NCBI GenBank assembly: GCA_018136815.1
Contig: CM030935.1
Coordinates: 2,736,292 to 2,800,291, forward strand
Direction: 5' to 3'
DNA: 64,000 nucleotides
From: Isochrysis galbana
Taxonomy: Eukaryota > Haptophyta > Isochrysidales > Isochrysidaceae
Position numbers and translations under genes: made by a program
In this document: piece by piece, positions 31,861-43,453 of the stretch
How positions within the stretch are numbered: the stretch's first letter is position 1
Layout of the letters: every line of letters starts with the position of its first letter
Notes under the pieces: model-generated
What the model was told of the DNA's origin: nothing
Seen by the model: only the letters and a program-made list of their open reading frames with translations
Databases searched by the model: none

Positions 31861-32423
31861 GAATGCGACAGGCTCCACATGCACCTTGCACCTTGGCGGC
31901 CGCCGGAGCCATCGGCGCCGGCGCGTGGTGGCTGCGAGGCTGCGAAGCGCTGTCGGCTGCGATGCTCTAGCTCTGCTAGCCTCTAGAGATAGTTATTGGG
32001 AGCTAGGATTTAGTTTCTATGGGAGCTAGGATTTAGTTTCTATGGGAATGGGAGCTAGGATTTAGTTTCTATTTCTATGGGAGCTAGGATTTAGTTTCTG
32101 GGTCCATCTCATCACTCTTGAGAACTTGAGAAGGCCCTCTAGAGAGCCAAGATCCCATTCCCATGGATCATGAGTGATCAACGTCAAGCCCCCAGACGCC
32201 ATTTACTAGAAAACCACAACCGAAACACAACTCTGTCTGCTCCTTGTCAGGCGACATGAGTGTACTCTAGAGTACTCTCGAGTACTTGTAAAAAGAGTAA
32301 AGTATGGCAACGTACGTGCACTCTACAATAGAGTACTCTAAGAGTACTCTACTCTACTCCCCCGAGTACTCCACTCTACTCTACTTACTCTAGAGCTAGA
32401 TCTGGTAGTTTCGACTTGAGCAA
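31861..32423. repeat. Minisatellite and AGTACTCT-rich tract
   Basis: 31998-32100 holds four copies of a 23-30 bp unit beginning GGGAGCTAGGATTTAGTTTC. 32268-32395 is dense in GAGTACTC and ACTCTA motifs, many self-complementary. No gene is seen. It is followed by a C/T-rich leader (32450-32940) for the Sec14-like gene. Confidence 0.75.
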
Positions 32424-32948
32424 GTGAGAGAGGACAGGGCCGAGATCGTCGTGCCGCCCCCCGCCCCCCCCCCTCCCCCCCTCCCACCCGCCCCCCGCCC
32501 CCCGGCCGCGCAGGCCCTCTTGAATCTCTCCCCCATCTGCCCTCCTCCTCCCTTCACCTCTCGCCTCGCCCCTCCTCTCCCCCTCCCTCTCTTCCCCCCG
32601 CCGCACCCCTCTCTCTCCCTCTCTCCGTCCCCCGCCCCCGCCCCCCCCCCCCCCCGCCCCCCACCTCACCCCCTTCCTCCTCGCTCGCTCGCGCTCCCTT
32701 GGTTTCCTTCTTCTTCCCTCTCTTGCTCTCTCGCTCTCTCTCCGTGCGACCCTTGTTGGCGTCTCTGCGCGCCTCGCACCTTCCAACCCCCAGCCTGCCC
32801 CTCCCGCTTTCCCTCTCTCTGTACCCTCCGTGCGCGCCCTCGCGCCTACTCCGCACTGCGCTCTCCACACCGCACGCCCTTCTCTCGCCTCTCCCGCGTT
32901 CCTCGCGCGCGCCTCCCGGCTCACTCTCTCTCTCGGTGTCGGGTGACA

Positions 32949-35351
32949 ATGCGCTGCTTCGCCAGGATGGACCGCTGCTGGGCAACCCCTCACCCTTCGG
33001 GGCACGTCGCTCGGGCAAGGGTCGATTCAGTAGAAGGAGGACCGCCCAAGTTCATCCTCGAGTCGACCAGGGTCGCCGAGCCGAGGCCGCCAGTCCGGCC
33101 AGCTGCCCCTACACCACAGATAGAGAGCCCCGTGCCGACGGGCTCACCTGCAGGGCCCTCCAGAACGCCTACGAGCCCACCGACGCCAGCGTATAGCGGC
33201 CGTCGCGCGCGGCTACGTGCGAGGCTCGGCCTCAGCCGGGGGGGTGGGTGGGTTGTGACCAGCGGGATGCTTTGTATCGTCCTCCTCTACGGTGCGTGCG
33301 CGACGGGACTCCTCGATGCGCGCGGCCCCGTCGTCCAGCGCCTGCTGGCGCTGTGCACCCTGGTGCTGTCTGTCTGTCTGACGCCCCACTCTGGAATTGG
33401 GTTCCGTGCAAAGGCAGCACGTGCAATTGCGCCTGTCATTCCTCGACCAATACGCGTCAAGTTCTTAGATGGGAGCACTCTCATGCTGCACGAGCAGCCA
33501 CCTTACGGGATTATGTCGCCGCGCCGGCTCGACCATGACTTTGGCGAGCCCGCTGAACAAGAGGGAGAACTCTCGCCACGCTCCCCCCCCGCGCGCTCAC
33601 ATCGCAATCCCTCAGAAGTCAACATGGCGAGTGCAGGGGAGCTCAAGTATGACACTCCGCCAGCACATGTGCATACTGCGGGCGCATGGGGAGGTGCAAA
33701 GGCTGGGATGTTCTTCCAGCTCCTTTGCAGGGAAGGTTCGATCTTGCATCAGATGTCCCTCGGCTGCCCATAAGCTGCCGACAGACTGCGTTCACAGCTT
33801 GAGCTATTATCTTATTCGAATCCCCCCCCCCCCCCTCAACCCGCCCACTCGCGCGTAGAGTGATTGCCGAGGTGGTGAAGAATCTCCGTGCTAATCCACC
33901 TCCGCAGCTGCCTGCGCCTGAAATTCTGGAAGTGCAGATTTTGCGATTCGTGCGCGAACACGGACGTAAGGCGAGCGTCATCGAGAAGAAATACCGGGCA
34001 GCTATCGCGTGGAAGGTTGAGAATTTGTCAACGCCGATAATGCAGGTCGATGGGCACAGCGCAACACACATGGCATTCTCCGCCTGGGCACCTGTGCGAC
34101 TTCCGACCATTTGAAAGACCAACCACTAATCAGTCGTGTATCCCAACAATCCCCCGTTTCCGCAATGGGTCATTGTGCAGGTGCTGCAACCGATCGCTGA
34201 GTCGCGGTGGATGGCATCGAGCGAAATGCCTGACGGAGAGTGGGCCACGCAGTTCTGTCCTATCGGCATGCATTGCGGGTTCTCTCTCAGCGGTTGCCCG
34301 GTATGTCACTTCCACAGGCCAAGCGTTTTTCACGATTGTCGCCGGCTGCATCTCGACGTTGTTTTGCGCGCCCAATGATGTGTTGCGTTGGCGTTTCTGT
34401 TAACAGGTCAAGATCGAGCGTCTAGGCCAGTTCGATCTGAAAGGGATCCAGCAAATGCCTCAGTATCGCAAGAAGCTCAACGCCTTCTATCTGGGGTTGG
34501 TGGACTGCCTGCAGCGACGCCTCGACCACGCCTCGGTTGAGACTGGAAAGCTGCAGCAGACATATGAGATCTTCGATCTCAAAGGCCTGGGTGAGCAATG
34601 CGCTGTTGCGTTGCAGGAGGGGGCTGGGGCCACCACACATGCCTCGCTGAAGCCACTCTCGCACGTACTCGATTCCCCGATCGCCGAGTACTCTCACCTT
34701 TCTACATCACCCCGGATTGTTAGGCAAGGACATGCTTACATTTGCTGCGCTCAACTTTACCAAAGACGTGCTTCTTGCCTTCGCAACACACTACCCGACG
34801 TCCTTCCGTAAGGCACTTGTGATCAATGCGCCCTCGTTCGTTGGCGGTGCATGGAAACTGGTATCTACCGTTCTGCCCAAGAGTGTCAAGGAGAAGGTGA
34901 GCAACGCCCGCTGCCCTCGTCACGCACATGTATGTAGAGCACGCGAATAGCCACGCATGCTTAGCGCATGCAATATCATCAAAAGCCCGGAGTCGCCACT
35001 ACAGCCTGACACGAAGATGGGCTTCCTTCCTCTCCCGATCGCTTCTAGGTTAATATCATGGGTAGCGATTATGCGGAGATATTGCACAATGAGCTTAGTG
35101 CAGAGACGTTGTTCTGGATCCAGGTTTGTCCTACCCCTTAAGCGCGCTTCACTGCCTTAGCCACTGCGGCACCTCTGCGTCCTTCGCTTTCTCGCTCAAC
35201 CCCCTGCGGCATCACCTACCAGGCACCCAACGAGCACCTCGTACATGCACCACGCCGTCCGGGCGAGGAGTTGCCCGACGTCTGCGAGCAAACATCTATC
35301 GAAGCTGGCGCCGAGCGACCGCCGGGAACTTCGACAGCGGTCGGCGCCTAG
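32949..35351 (+). CDS. Membrane-anchored Sec14/CRAL-TRIO lipid-transfer protein, 7 exons, about 566 aa
   Basis: Exons: 32949-33735, 33861-34093, 34181-34300, 34407-34590, 34724-34896, 35049-35123, 35223-35351; phases agree and the stop is TAG at 35349. The protein has a Pro-rich N terminus, two membrane segments (about residues 101-122 and 130-146), a linker, then the CRAL-TRIO N helices (EILEVQILRFVREHGRKASV, EKKYRAAIAWKVEN) and the lipid-binding CRAL-TRIO fold (TYEIFDLKGLG, LLAFATHYPTSFRKALVINA, GGAWKLVSTVLPKSVKEKV, NIMGSDYAEIL). Sec14-type domains exchange phosphatidylinositol or other lipids between membranes; tethering by N-terminal helices is inferred. The ATG at 32949 is the first Met in a frame open since 32424, so the start is uncertain. 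The first donor (33735) fits best with acceptor 33860 but 33693 is an alternative. Confidence 0.82.
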
Positions 35352-36699
35352 GCGTCCTGAGCATGTCCGGCTGAGACTCGTATCTCCATTTCCCATGAAC
35401 CAAATCCGATGGAGAATGCGTCTCACTCCTAGAACACGGTGTGCTACATGCTGCAACAAGAGACGATTGCAACGGCTCGATGACCATATCGACGCAAGTC
35501 AAGTCGCCCATCGTTTGCTGTGGCCCGGTTGGCTACGGCGAGCCTACAATCTTCATGATCCCGTGTCGCCTCGGGCGCCTTCAACAAAGGGTTTGCTTGT
35601 CTAATGCAAGCAAATCATCCTGCTAGCCTAGCTGCTCTCGCGTTGCAGTGAGCTTGGTTGTGTTCTTTTTGCGTTGTTCTTGATGTTTGGTGCGTTTGCG
35701 GAACCAATCTACTTGCGGGTGAATGACGGCCTGCCCGTTACACTTTCTCGATTGGATTCCTCTCGGTCAGACGAGGTATGAGGAAGAAGGACGGGAGCCT
35801 CCTAGGTGCGCGAACGTTAGCTGATCGTGAATGAAGATTGAGGGACGTATGATACCCTGCGCCATGCAGCACACGTGCCATCGAATGTCCCCAAACCGGG
35901 GCTTGTTTTTTTGTCAATGTCCACATAGCATAATGCACTGCTAGTAGTACTAGTAGTAATAAGCAAAGACATGTGTTGTGGGCAGGGAGAGATCACGGGC
36001 GACTACTGCGTTCGAAACGGGAGCGATCGCATTCCCCCCTTTTTTGTAGGCCTACATTGTGTGGGCGAGTGGGAAATGAGTCTTTTGCAGCACACAAGCG
36101 GAGGTGGATGCAGCAAAGATGATACTCACGAAAGCGGAAAGGTCGCGTTCCGTCGAAAGAGGACCACGCGGACTTTTGCGTTTTGTTTTTACGTAATCAT
36201 CTATGGAGTGGTATTTATTATAAGGCGCTTCGCTTAGTGCGATGCAGGCTTCCGCTGCCCAAACTCAAGGTGCGGGACTTCTACCGTCCCCGCTCTGACA
36301 CTTGTGACTTCTACTAACCCCCCCCCCCCCCTCGCCAAAGGCGCGGGACTTCTATCGTCCCCGTTGTGACTACCCACCCCCCTGGGAGGGCACTCCGTGC
36401 GGCTAAGCCTATCCTCCCTATTATTTTCCTCATCTATTTCTTTTGAAATCAACTCCGAAAACTTTCGTTACATGAACGGGATCGACAAATCACGCGCCCT
36501 CCATGCAAGCGCACGCCCTCTTCACACCGCCTCACGCACGCGGGTCCCTTCACACTATGCGCGCGTCGGCCGCTGGCCAGTCACATGGCAGTGCTCGCCC
36601 ACATGCCCTGCAGTTTTTTCGAAACCTTCGCGTCCAGATCGCTGCTTTTCGCCCAGCGCACGGTTTCAACGTCCGAGTGAAGTGCAAGTGTCTCCTTGC
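35352..36699. other. Intergenic region with repeat traces
   Basis: No gene recognised. The R3 25-bp block occurs at 36142. A GCGGGACTTCTA(C/T)CGTCCCCG motif occurs twice (about 36270 and 36341) flanking a 14-nt C run. Open frames in this stretch are short and lack family features. Confidence 0.5.
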
Positions 36700-36870
36700 A
36701 TTCCTGTGCAGCATGAGGCGCACACACTTGGACATCTTGCAGGTCAGGCCGGCCCACTCTAGCCGCTCGAGAACTAGGTCTAGCCGGTGAAGCATTTGCT
36801 CGAACGAAGCTTGTGTCCTGGCCTCTTCGGAAGGGCCCACGCCCGTTGACCAGATGCCCACAGAGGGTCC
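36700..36870 (-). pseudogene. Ty3 reverse transcriptase fragment
   Basis: The minus-strand peptide GIWSTGVG..EEAR, ASFEQMLHRLDLVLERLEWAG, TCKMSKCV matches the segment just after YLDD in the 28.3-30.9 kb element (GIWSTGTG..., ASFEQMLYRLDLVLERLRWAG). No catalytic YxDD is retained. Flanking minus-strand frames up to 37260 may be further Ty3 remains but cannot be aligned by eye. Confidence 0.8.
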
Positions 36871-38804
36871 TGCTCGACCATGGCCCGCTGTGATTGCACC
36901 CGGTGGGTGCCGAATGCAGCGGACAAAGGCTCGCCATCCGCCACGAGCTGATCGAAGCCAGTCGTGGAGATGGCAGCCGGACAGCCGGAGTAATGGGTGC
37001 CATTGGCGCAGCCTCAGTGGTCGTGGGATGACTCGGGAATCCCACGGGAACAGAAGCTGTAGCGGGCAGAGAAGGTTCCCTGAGAGGTTCCTCCTCTGCG
37101 GCCGAGCGAGGACGGAAGCTTTGATTTCGTGCTTGTCGAGTCGAGCGTGGCCGGAGGGCTCTGAGCCACTCCGTCGCGAGTAGCACCGGCGGCTAGCGCG
37201 GCGCTTTGGCCCTCCTCCCCACCGGGAGTCGGGTGAATGAAATTCTGGATAGGGTCGGGCAACCCCATTTGGGTGTCTGGACGGGGGGCGAACGGCGAAC
37301 GAAGGGCGGTGGGGCGGCGAGGCGCTCCTAGTGGCCCTAGAGTGTTGGATTGTAAGAGATTGTTAGACTCTTCCCTCAGGGAGGGAGCCTAGGCTGCTAG
37401 AGTGCAGCGACGCAGCGAACAACGACGGACAACGGAGCTGAGGACAACAGGATACACCGCCTCACGAACACACCGGAATCATTCACCCAAACCAAGCAAA
37501 TTATCAAGCAACCGCGACCCCAAATCACCGATAACCCAAACACGTCGCGAGAGACGGAGAGAGAGAGCGAGAGAGAGAGAGAGAGACTCCGCAGCGACGG
37601 CCGGAGCGTGTCTCCCTTGTAACTTCCCACGTAGCGGAGAGTCCGAAGGGGAGCGTCATGTCGCGCGACCGCGGCGATCACTTCGGATACAGATCGCAAC
37701 GAGATATCTTCACGACGGAAGAAATCTTGCCGTTGAGCGTGAACCTTCTAGACGCTTCTAACGAACAACCCTGAGTAGCAACCAAGGGGAAGAAACACCA
37801 AAGGGGCCAAGGGCTTGCATGTAACTTGCATCAAGGGGAAAGATTCCCTCACCTAAGAAGCGAACCTACACCGATCTCCAAGGGGAGATGGCAAATTAAA
37901 CCTCAAATCTCGAGCGGATAGAGCAACCGACTCGCTCGCCAAAAACCTTGACCGAGAAGAAAGAAGCAAGGACCTATAAGCCAAGGGTAGCGGACCTAAG
38001 GAATGTGAGAGGAAATTTCCGAACGCCAACGCGAGCGCCAAACGCGAGAAGGCAACGAAATCCTAACCAGGCCAAGCAGAGCCTACGAAGAACAGGCCTG
38101 GACGACAACGAAAGTGAGCAAGTCCCAAGAAAGAGCCGGAACCCAACAAGAAACGACAAGCCTTGCAAGAAGCTAAAGGAGCCTCCTGAAGGTACCCCGA
38201 GAGCTTGAGCGCGAGCGACAGGCGACCTGGCTCCTTTGAGTCAAGATTACCCGAAAGGAGGAAACCTGGAATCTAGACCTGACAGACAGGCTAGAAGGAA
38301 CAAAACGAGAACTCGAATTCTAGATCGCTAGGGACGAACCCTACCAACCTAGATGTACCTGAGCTTCACCGTGTGGCCGCACGGCGAAGGACCTGGAAAT
38401 AAGAGCCTGGAAATCGCATCATCTAAGATGAATGCGACAGGCGCAGGCTTGCTTCTTCTGAGACGCGCTGAAGTGTGAAGTGGAGCGCGCCTGTGCGTCC
38501 GCCCGCAGAGGCCGAGCAGGTGAGCGCGATCCCGGTCGCGCCACACGGCCCGTGGCCCCGGCCACACCAGCCACAGCAGCCATGCTGGCCCACCTCATGG
38601 TGGGCCACAAGCTGTGGAGGACAGAGAGCCAGTACCACCCAAGACGGATCACTCAACCACCAGGCATGCCTTATGGCAGAGGCCTCTCCCAAGGACAACT
38701 ATCAGTAAACTGATAGGGTCATGGAGCGCGTGCCGCTCGCCTCCCCCGCTGCCGCCGCCCTCGCCGAGATGCCGAGATTTTGATATTGTATTTAGGTCTG
38801 TTTT
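36871..38804. other. Probable retroelement remains, no intact gene
   Basis: 36871-37270 has Pro/Ser/Thr-rich minus-strand frames. 37270-38340 includes a (GA)n tract (37556-37586) and purine-rich sequence without a convincing ORF; it could be an LTR or leader of a Ty3 element, but I found no paired LTR. 38389-38442 directly repeats 31821-31874. 38715-38775 is repeated in inverted orientation at 42295-42360. Confidence 0.4.
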
Positions 38805-39350
38805 GCCGCAAATTGCCGTTTTTGTTTTTGGGTTACGCTTCGTTGTGGTTGTGGGGGCTGGGGGCTCCCGGCGGGGGGGTCTGGGACCCAAAGAGCATCG
38901 AATATGTGCTAGATGGGTGTTTTCCGGGGTTTCTACCGCTTTGCTTTGGTGTATTGCTTCGGTCTTCGATCTTGACTTTTTCTTTTTCATTTCTACACTC
39001 TTATTAGAAGTTAAAATTGTATTTGTGACCGCCCTACGCCCTACGGTCAGCGTCAGCGTCGGGTTTCTACCGCGTTGCGCTTTGCTTGGGTGTATTTCTT
39101 CGATCTTGACTTTTTCATTTCTACACCCTTAGAAGTTAAAAATTGTGTTTGACCGCCCTACGGTCAGCGTCAGCGTCAGCGGTCAGCGGTGAGCGGGAGT
39201 ACGGAGTACCACAACAACCACAACTTACAACATTACAGCGTCATAAGACATCTTGTTTCTTGTTAGCTAGCATCCCTAGCCACATACACAGAACGAACCA
39301 TGCGCTAACCGCGCACACCCCCATCTCGGGGTAGGGGCTCCGTTGCCCTC
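38805..39350 (+). repeat. Dispersed repeat family R2, one long and one partial copy
   Basis: 38805-39050 matches 19860-20104 (GGGTTACGCTTCGTTGTGG, CGAATATGTGCTAGATGGG, TTTCTACCGCTTTGCTTTGG, GTGACCGCCCTACG). 39060-39170 repeats the latter half again. 39270-39345 is the reverse complement of 20610-20690. It lies directly upstream of the methionine aminopeptidase gene. Confidence 0.75.
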
Positions 39351-39508
39351 GGCACTAAGCACTAAGGTTATTCTCATTCTTACACATCAAGAAAATTCTA
39401 AATTCTAAATTCTTCCCTTATTGATCGATAGCCGATAGCAACAAAACGACAACTGGCTGCAAAATTTTGGTCTCCGCCGCGTGTCCGCCGCTGCCACCGA
39501 CGCGCGCG

Positions 39509-40924
39509 ATGGCGGAGCAGGATGCCGCCGAGGAGAGCGCCAAGGCTCTCTTCGAGATGCTCGAGGCCTTCCCGAGGTTTAAGGATCAAGGGGTGGATCC
39601 ACTCCACCCACCCGATGAGCGGGGTGCGCTTGTCCTCCGCGGCCCTCTCAAGCTCCTCCAGACAGTGAGCAAGGTCACGTGCAACAATAACGGCGCTGAG
39701 GTCGAGAGTCGCTTCCGTGTGCTGCTCTCGCGGACCAAGTGGGTTAAGCAGGCAGAGTTGGTGGAGGAGCTGCGCGAGATGGACGGAGCAGACGGTCTGG
39801 AGGGCCGCATCGACGCATATGACCCAACTCGCGAGTTTGCGGCTGTTGTCGTCGCAGAGCTCGAGCGCGGCCTCTGCTGCTTCCATATGGTGGGTGGCGG
39901 TTATCCAGAGGGCATGGCTGACTGCGGCCCATGGATGTACGTGCTAGACCACGGGCGCAGTCGCACCGGTCGTCGTCCTGGCTATTCTTACACAGGCAGC
40001 CTTCGCCCTTTTCGCGTTTCTCCCCGTCGGCCCGTGCTCGACTCCATCACCAAGCCAGACTACTTTGTTGATGGCGACCCACAGGCCGAAATGTCCGCAC
40101 CCGCGAAGAGCACTCCTCCTGTGCTGACCCCTGCACAGGCCGAAATGGTTCGAAAGGCGTGCCGTATTGGTCGCGAGATCGTCGACGCTGCGCATCGGAT
40201 CATCAAACCAGGCGTCACAACGGATGAGATCGATCGCGTGGTGCATGACAAGCACATGGAGTACAATGCCTATCCCGCACCCCTCAACTATCTGAACTTC
40301 CCCAAGTCAGTGTGCACATCCGTCAATGAAGTTGTGTGCCACGGCATTCCTGATATGAGGGAACTCGAAGACGGAGACATCGTCAACATTGACGTCTCGC
40401 CGATTGTTGACGGTTGGCACGCTGATTTGAATGAGACGTTCTGCGTTGGCCCAAATGTCTCAAAAGAAAAAAAGGACTTGATCAAGGCTTCTCACGACTC
40501 CTTAATGAAGGCCATCGAAGTTTGCAAGCCTGGATACTTTTATCGCGATATTGGCGCCGTGATCACTAAACACGTAAACGGCTGCGGATTCCAGGTGGAC
40601 AAGACTTATTGTGGTCATGGAATAGGAGAATTCTTCCACTGCGCACCAAACATCCCACACTATGCAGGCAACAAGGCGAAGTTTACTATGAAGCCCGGGC
40701 ATTGCTTTACCATCGAACCTATGATAAATGCTGGGTCGTGGAAAGATCTCCACTGGCCCGATGGCTGGACTGCGGTGACCAAAGATGGCAAGCCCTCAGC
40801 CCAATTTGAGCATCAACTACTTGTGGGTGAATCTGGGGTGGAGATTTTAACGGCAAGACTGCAAACGTCGCCCCCGCTGTGGTGGGAACTGGATGGACCA
40901 GTAGCCGCCACGCCGATCATCTAA
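39509..40924 (+). CDS. METAP1: Methionine aminopeptidase type 1 with atypical N terminus, 471 aa
   Basis: Removes the initiator Met from nascent proteins at the ribosome using two metal ions. The catalytic part (about residues 205-465) is a close match to eukaryotic MetAP1. All five metal ligands are present: D295 in VNIDVSP, D306 in HADLNETF, H370 in YCGHGIG, E403 in FTIEPMI and E434 in QFEHQLL. A pre-catalytic block (YSYTGSLRPF, PRRPVLDSITKPDYF) is also conserved. The first 155 residues or so are different: instead of the C6H2 zinc finger that docks MetAP1 to ribosomes, there is an acidic, Leu-rich segment (EESAKALFEMLEAFPRFKDQ, AELVEELREMDGADG) with too few cysteines for the finger. The gene has no intron. 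The ATG at 39509 is preferred; 39467 is an earlier non-ATG position. Confidence 0.93.
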   Translation: MAEQDAAEESAKALFEMLEAFPRFKDQGVDPLHPPDERGALVLRGPLKLLQTVSKVTCNNNGAEVESRFRVLLSRTKWVKQAELVEELREMDGADGLEGRIDAYDPTREFAAVVVAELERGLCCFHMVGGGYPEGMADCGPWMYVLDHGRSRTGRRPGYSYTGSLRPFRVSPRRPVLDSITKPDYFVDGDPQAEMSAPAKSTPPVLTPAQAEMVRKACRIGREIVDAAHRIIKPGVTTDEIDRVVHDKHMEYNAYPAPLNYLNFPKSVCTSVNEVVCHGIPDMRELEDGDIVNIDVSPIVDGWHADLNETFCVGPNVSKEKKDLIKASHDSLMKAIEVCKPGYFYRDIGAVITKHVNGCGFQVDKTYCGHGIGEFFHCAPNIPHYAGNKAKFTMKPGHCFTIEPMINAGSWKDLHWPDGWTAVTKDGKPSAQFEHQLLVGESGVEILTARLQTSPPLWWELDGPVAATPII

Positions 40925-41639
40925 TTCGCGGCTCGGACCTCATTCGTACATGGCGGCTTCTGTCCACCCGCATCGACCATGCGGAACCATTGTGTAAGCC
41001 TTTGTACGCCCTCCATCAGCTAGCTCATCAAATGGCTATAAAAGTAGACGGGCTCGTCACGCGAAACCACCACGCCTGTGGAGCAATGTACCTGTTTCGC
41101 CCTTAACCCTCGCCGTTTCCTCGCATGTTGCGAAATTCAAAGCTTCTCTGTTAATGTGAAAGCGTAGTCTGCCCGAGCTTCAATTCTCGCTAGCTCCGCC
41201 TTTTTGTCTCTTGCCCAATATTTACTTGATGCGATGATGATGGTGTAGAAACTCGCAACTCATACTACCGCGACATCGCTAATCGGCCGACCGTTGGTTG
41301 GGATGTAAATGCGGTGAATTTGCTTGGTGCAACTAACCGACAAGTGCTTCCCGATGGAGAATTGATCAAATATGTAGCTATGCCTTCGATCGATACGCAA
41401 CTACAGTGACTCGTCAATGGCCTTGCGGCTTCCGGCTTGCAATGACGAAATGCAAGGAGCATCGCGACGCACTCCACGCTTCCTCGACTCGCCATGTGAC
41501 GCGACAGGCGAAAACCTTCCTACTTTCAATCAATGTTATCAAAACTAGGTTTAAGTTGTTGATTCTACTACTTGGTTTTGGTTACCAACTACCAACGAAG
41601 TTTATACTTAGTTAGCCCATTGTGGGGTACGAGCGGCCG
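40925..41639. other. 3' flank of methionine aminopeptidase, nothing recognised
   Basis: About 700 bp of moderate GC without a credible ORF or RNA gene. A degenerate copy of the AACTAAGT palindrome closes it near 41596-41615. Confidence 0.4.
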
Positions 41640-42780
41640 TGCTCTCTCTCTCTCTCTCTCTCCACTCAACTAAGTTTATACTTAGTTCGCCCATGGGGGA
41701 GCACGAGCCCCCCCCCTCTTTCCACTCCTCCCCTCCGCCATGGGGGAGGAACCACCCATGCTCCTGGCATGTCTGATGGCTTGCCAAGAGCAGATGCAGC
41801 ATTATCCCCCCCTGCTGAAGCGGCAGAGTTTCTGGTGGGGTGTACATAGGGCGTTGTCTTCCGAAAAGACGCCGAGTTGTGAAATTTTCAATATGAAGTG
41901 GCCATCCGGAAGTGCCCGCGATGTCGGGTAGAGCGCCTGTCTTCCTGTCTTCCGCGTCTTTCCCATGGTCGACAAGTGAAACGGGCGGGCTGCGGCGCCG
42001 ATCTGGCGCGTCTCTCGATCTCGTGAACCGAGTCGCAGCCGATCTCTCATCGCCCTCTCGATCTCATTTCTCATTTTGTCGCCCTTGTCTCCACAGACCG
42101 ATGGACCGACGGACGTCACCAGCGCACGAGATGATATCGTAAATGATGACATTACTCACATTACCTCCACGCGCCCTCACAGCCACGCCAATCGCGCCCG
42201 CCGCCCACGCACACCGCGTCGAACTCAGCGCAGGAGAGGTCGTCTTGGCGCGGTCGCTTCGGCGACAAGGGCGTGTCCATGAGTGCGTCATCCATCGCGG
42301 CGAGGGCGGCGGCGGCGAGCGGCGAGGGCGGGAGGCGGCGCGCGCTCCATGACCCTATCGTTTTAACGATACTTGAACCCTTGTACCCTTGAGCCCCCAG
42401 TGCCTTGTGTGTGGTCTCTCTTTGCAGAAACCACCCCCTAGAGACTAGAGATTGACTCAATTTATTCCTATGGACCCAGAACCTACTTTTATAAGTGGGG
42501 GTCAATGGGGGCCTCGCGTCCCCCTCTCTCCATCGCGGACACAGCAGCCTTTGCTCAACACGTTCACACTGTCGCATTCGCGAATCGACACTCGTTAGGC
42601 TTCGCTCTTCTCTTCGTCGTTCGGCATTTATCGGTATAATTCTCTGCTTTCTCTCGTTCTCGGTCAAAAGCTTCGCTTGGATGCATGGGATCGTGGGTTG
42701 TGGAGCGCCCTCTCTCTTTCTCTCGAAAGAGACGGAAGTTTCCCCACCCTTCTTCCTCCTAGGCGCCTCGGAGGCAGAAG
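41640..42780. repeat. (CT)n tract, palindrome and inverted copies of dispersed repeats
   Basis: 41640-41662 is (CT)n. 41668-41687 is the palindrome AACTAAGTTTATACTTAGTT. 41688-41790 is the inverted counterpart of 4010-4110. 42295-42360 is inverted relative to 38715-38775. The remainder (41850-42290, 42380-42780) shows no gene I can support; minus-strand frames there are not family-like. Confidence 0.6.
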
Positions 42781-42840
42781 CTTCCCCTTCGCCATAGGTA
42801 GCGGCGTCCCACAAGGATGCCCGCTATCCCCGCTCGCCTT
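42781..42840 (+). pseudogene. LINE reverse transcriptase fragment, 5' side of copia insertion
   Basis: Encodes FPFAIGSGVPQGCPLSPLAF, the conserved GxPQGxPLSP block of non-LTR reverse transcriptases. The frame continues at 46861 after the copia element (LLTAEALTRVIN, then the catalytic FADD box), so one LINE copy was split. The final GCCTT (42836-42840) is the target-site duplication. Confidence 0.88.
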
Positions 42841-43453
42841 TATCACAGAGTGCCGTCATCTGCCAACACAACCCATTGGTCCTTACCGATAGAATCGGCT
42901 TTACCGATAACTTTGTCTGCCAGATTCCTTTTCATCAAGTCATCAGCCTCTTTCATCATGTGCACCACCTTCTGGACTCTTCTCTACATTATCATCTGCA
43001 GTCGATGCACATCGAGTTCTTGGGGTTCCCGAGTCATTTGCACATCGACTTCTAGACCTCGCCTTCATCTTGGGGATCTCAGCTCACTCTAGATCGACTT
43101 AGTGCACCTAAGGAATCTCACCTTCATCAACACTCACGACGCTTCATCGGCTCATACTAAGGCAATACTCGCCGATTCCCTAAATCCTTGATTCCTTCTT
43201 TGTTCCCTCGCACGCCTTCCTGTTTGTCTCAGAGTATTATCCAAAGAACCGTGGTGGGGTATATGTAAGGGTTTGTGCGTGTGTGATCGTTGTAGAATCA
43301 CCGTGCCCCAGGGGTATCTTGAGTTCCCCAGTGCCCCAAGGTGTCCCAGTTTCTGACCTCTCTCACCCCTGTACCACTGTCTCTCTCACTGTCTGTCATG
43401 ACCCTCCTCCTTTTTGTTGCCGCCCTGGCTGCTTCCTGGCATCCAGCGCGATA
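42841..43453 (+). repeat. 5' LTR of the copia element
   Basis: 613 bp, TATCACAGAG...CAGCGCGATA, with the same sequence as the 3' LTR at 46243-46855 as far as I compared it. The frame of the internal ORF is already open within the last part of this LTR. Confidence 0.95.

Noticed and set aside
31998..32100. Possible CRISPR-like array (four similar units)
   Set aside because: Units are contiguous imperfect tandem repeats of a minisatellite without unique spacers, in a eukaryotic nuclear context.
32385..33018. Arg/Gly/Glu-rich minus-strand frames of 150-200 codons
   Set aside because: Reverse of a C/T-rich leader upstream of the Sec14-like gene; composition alone keeps the frame open.
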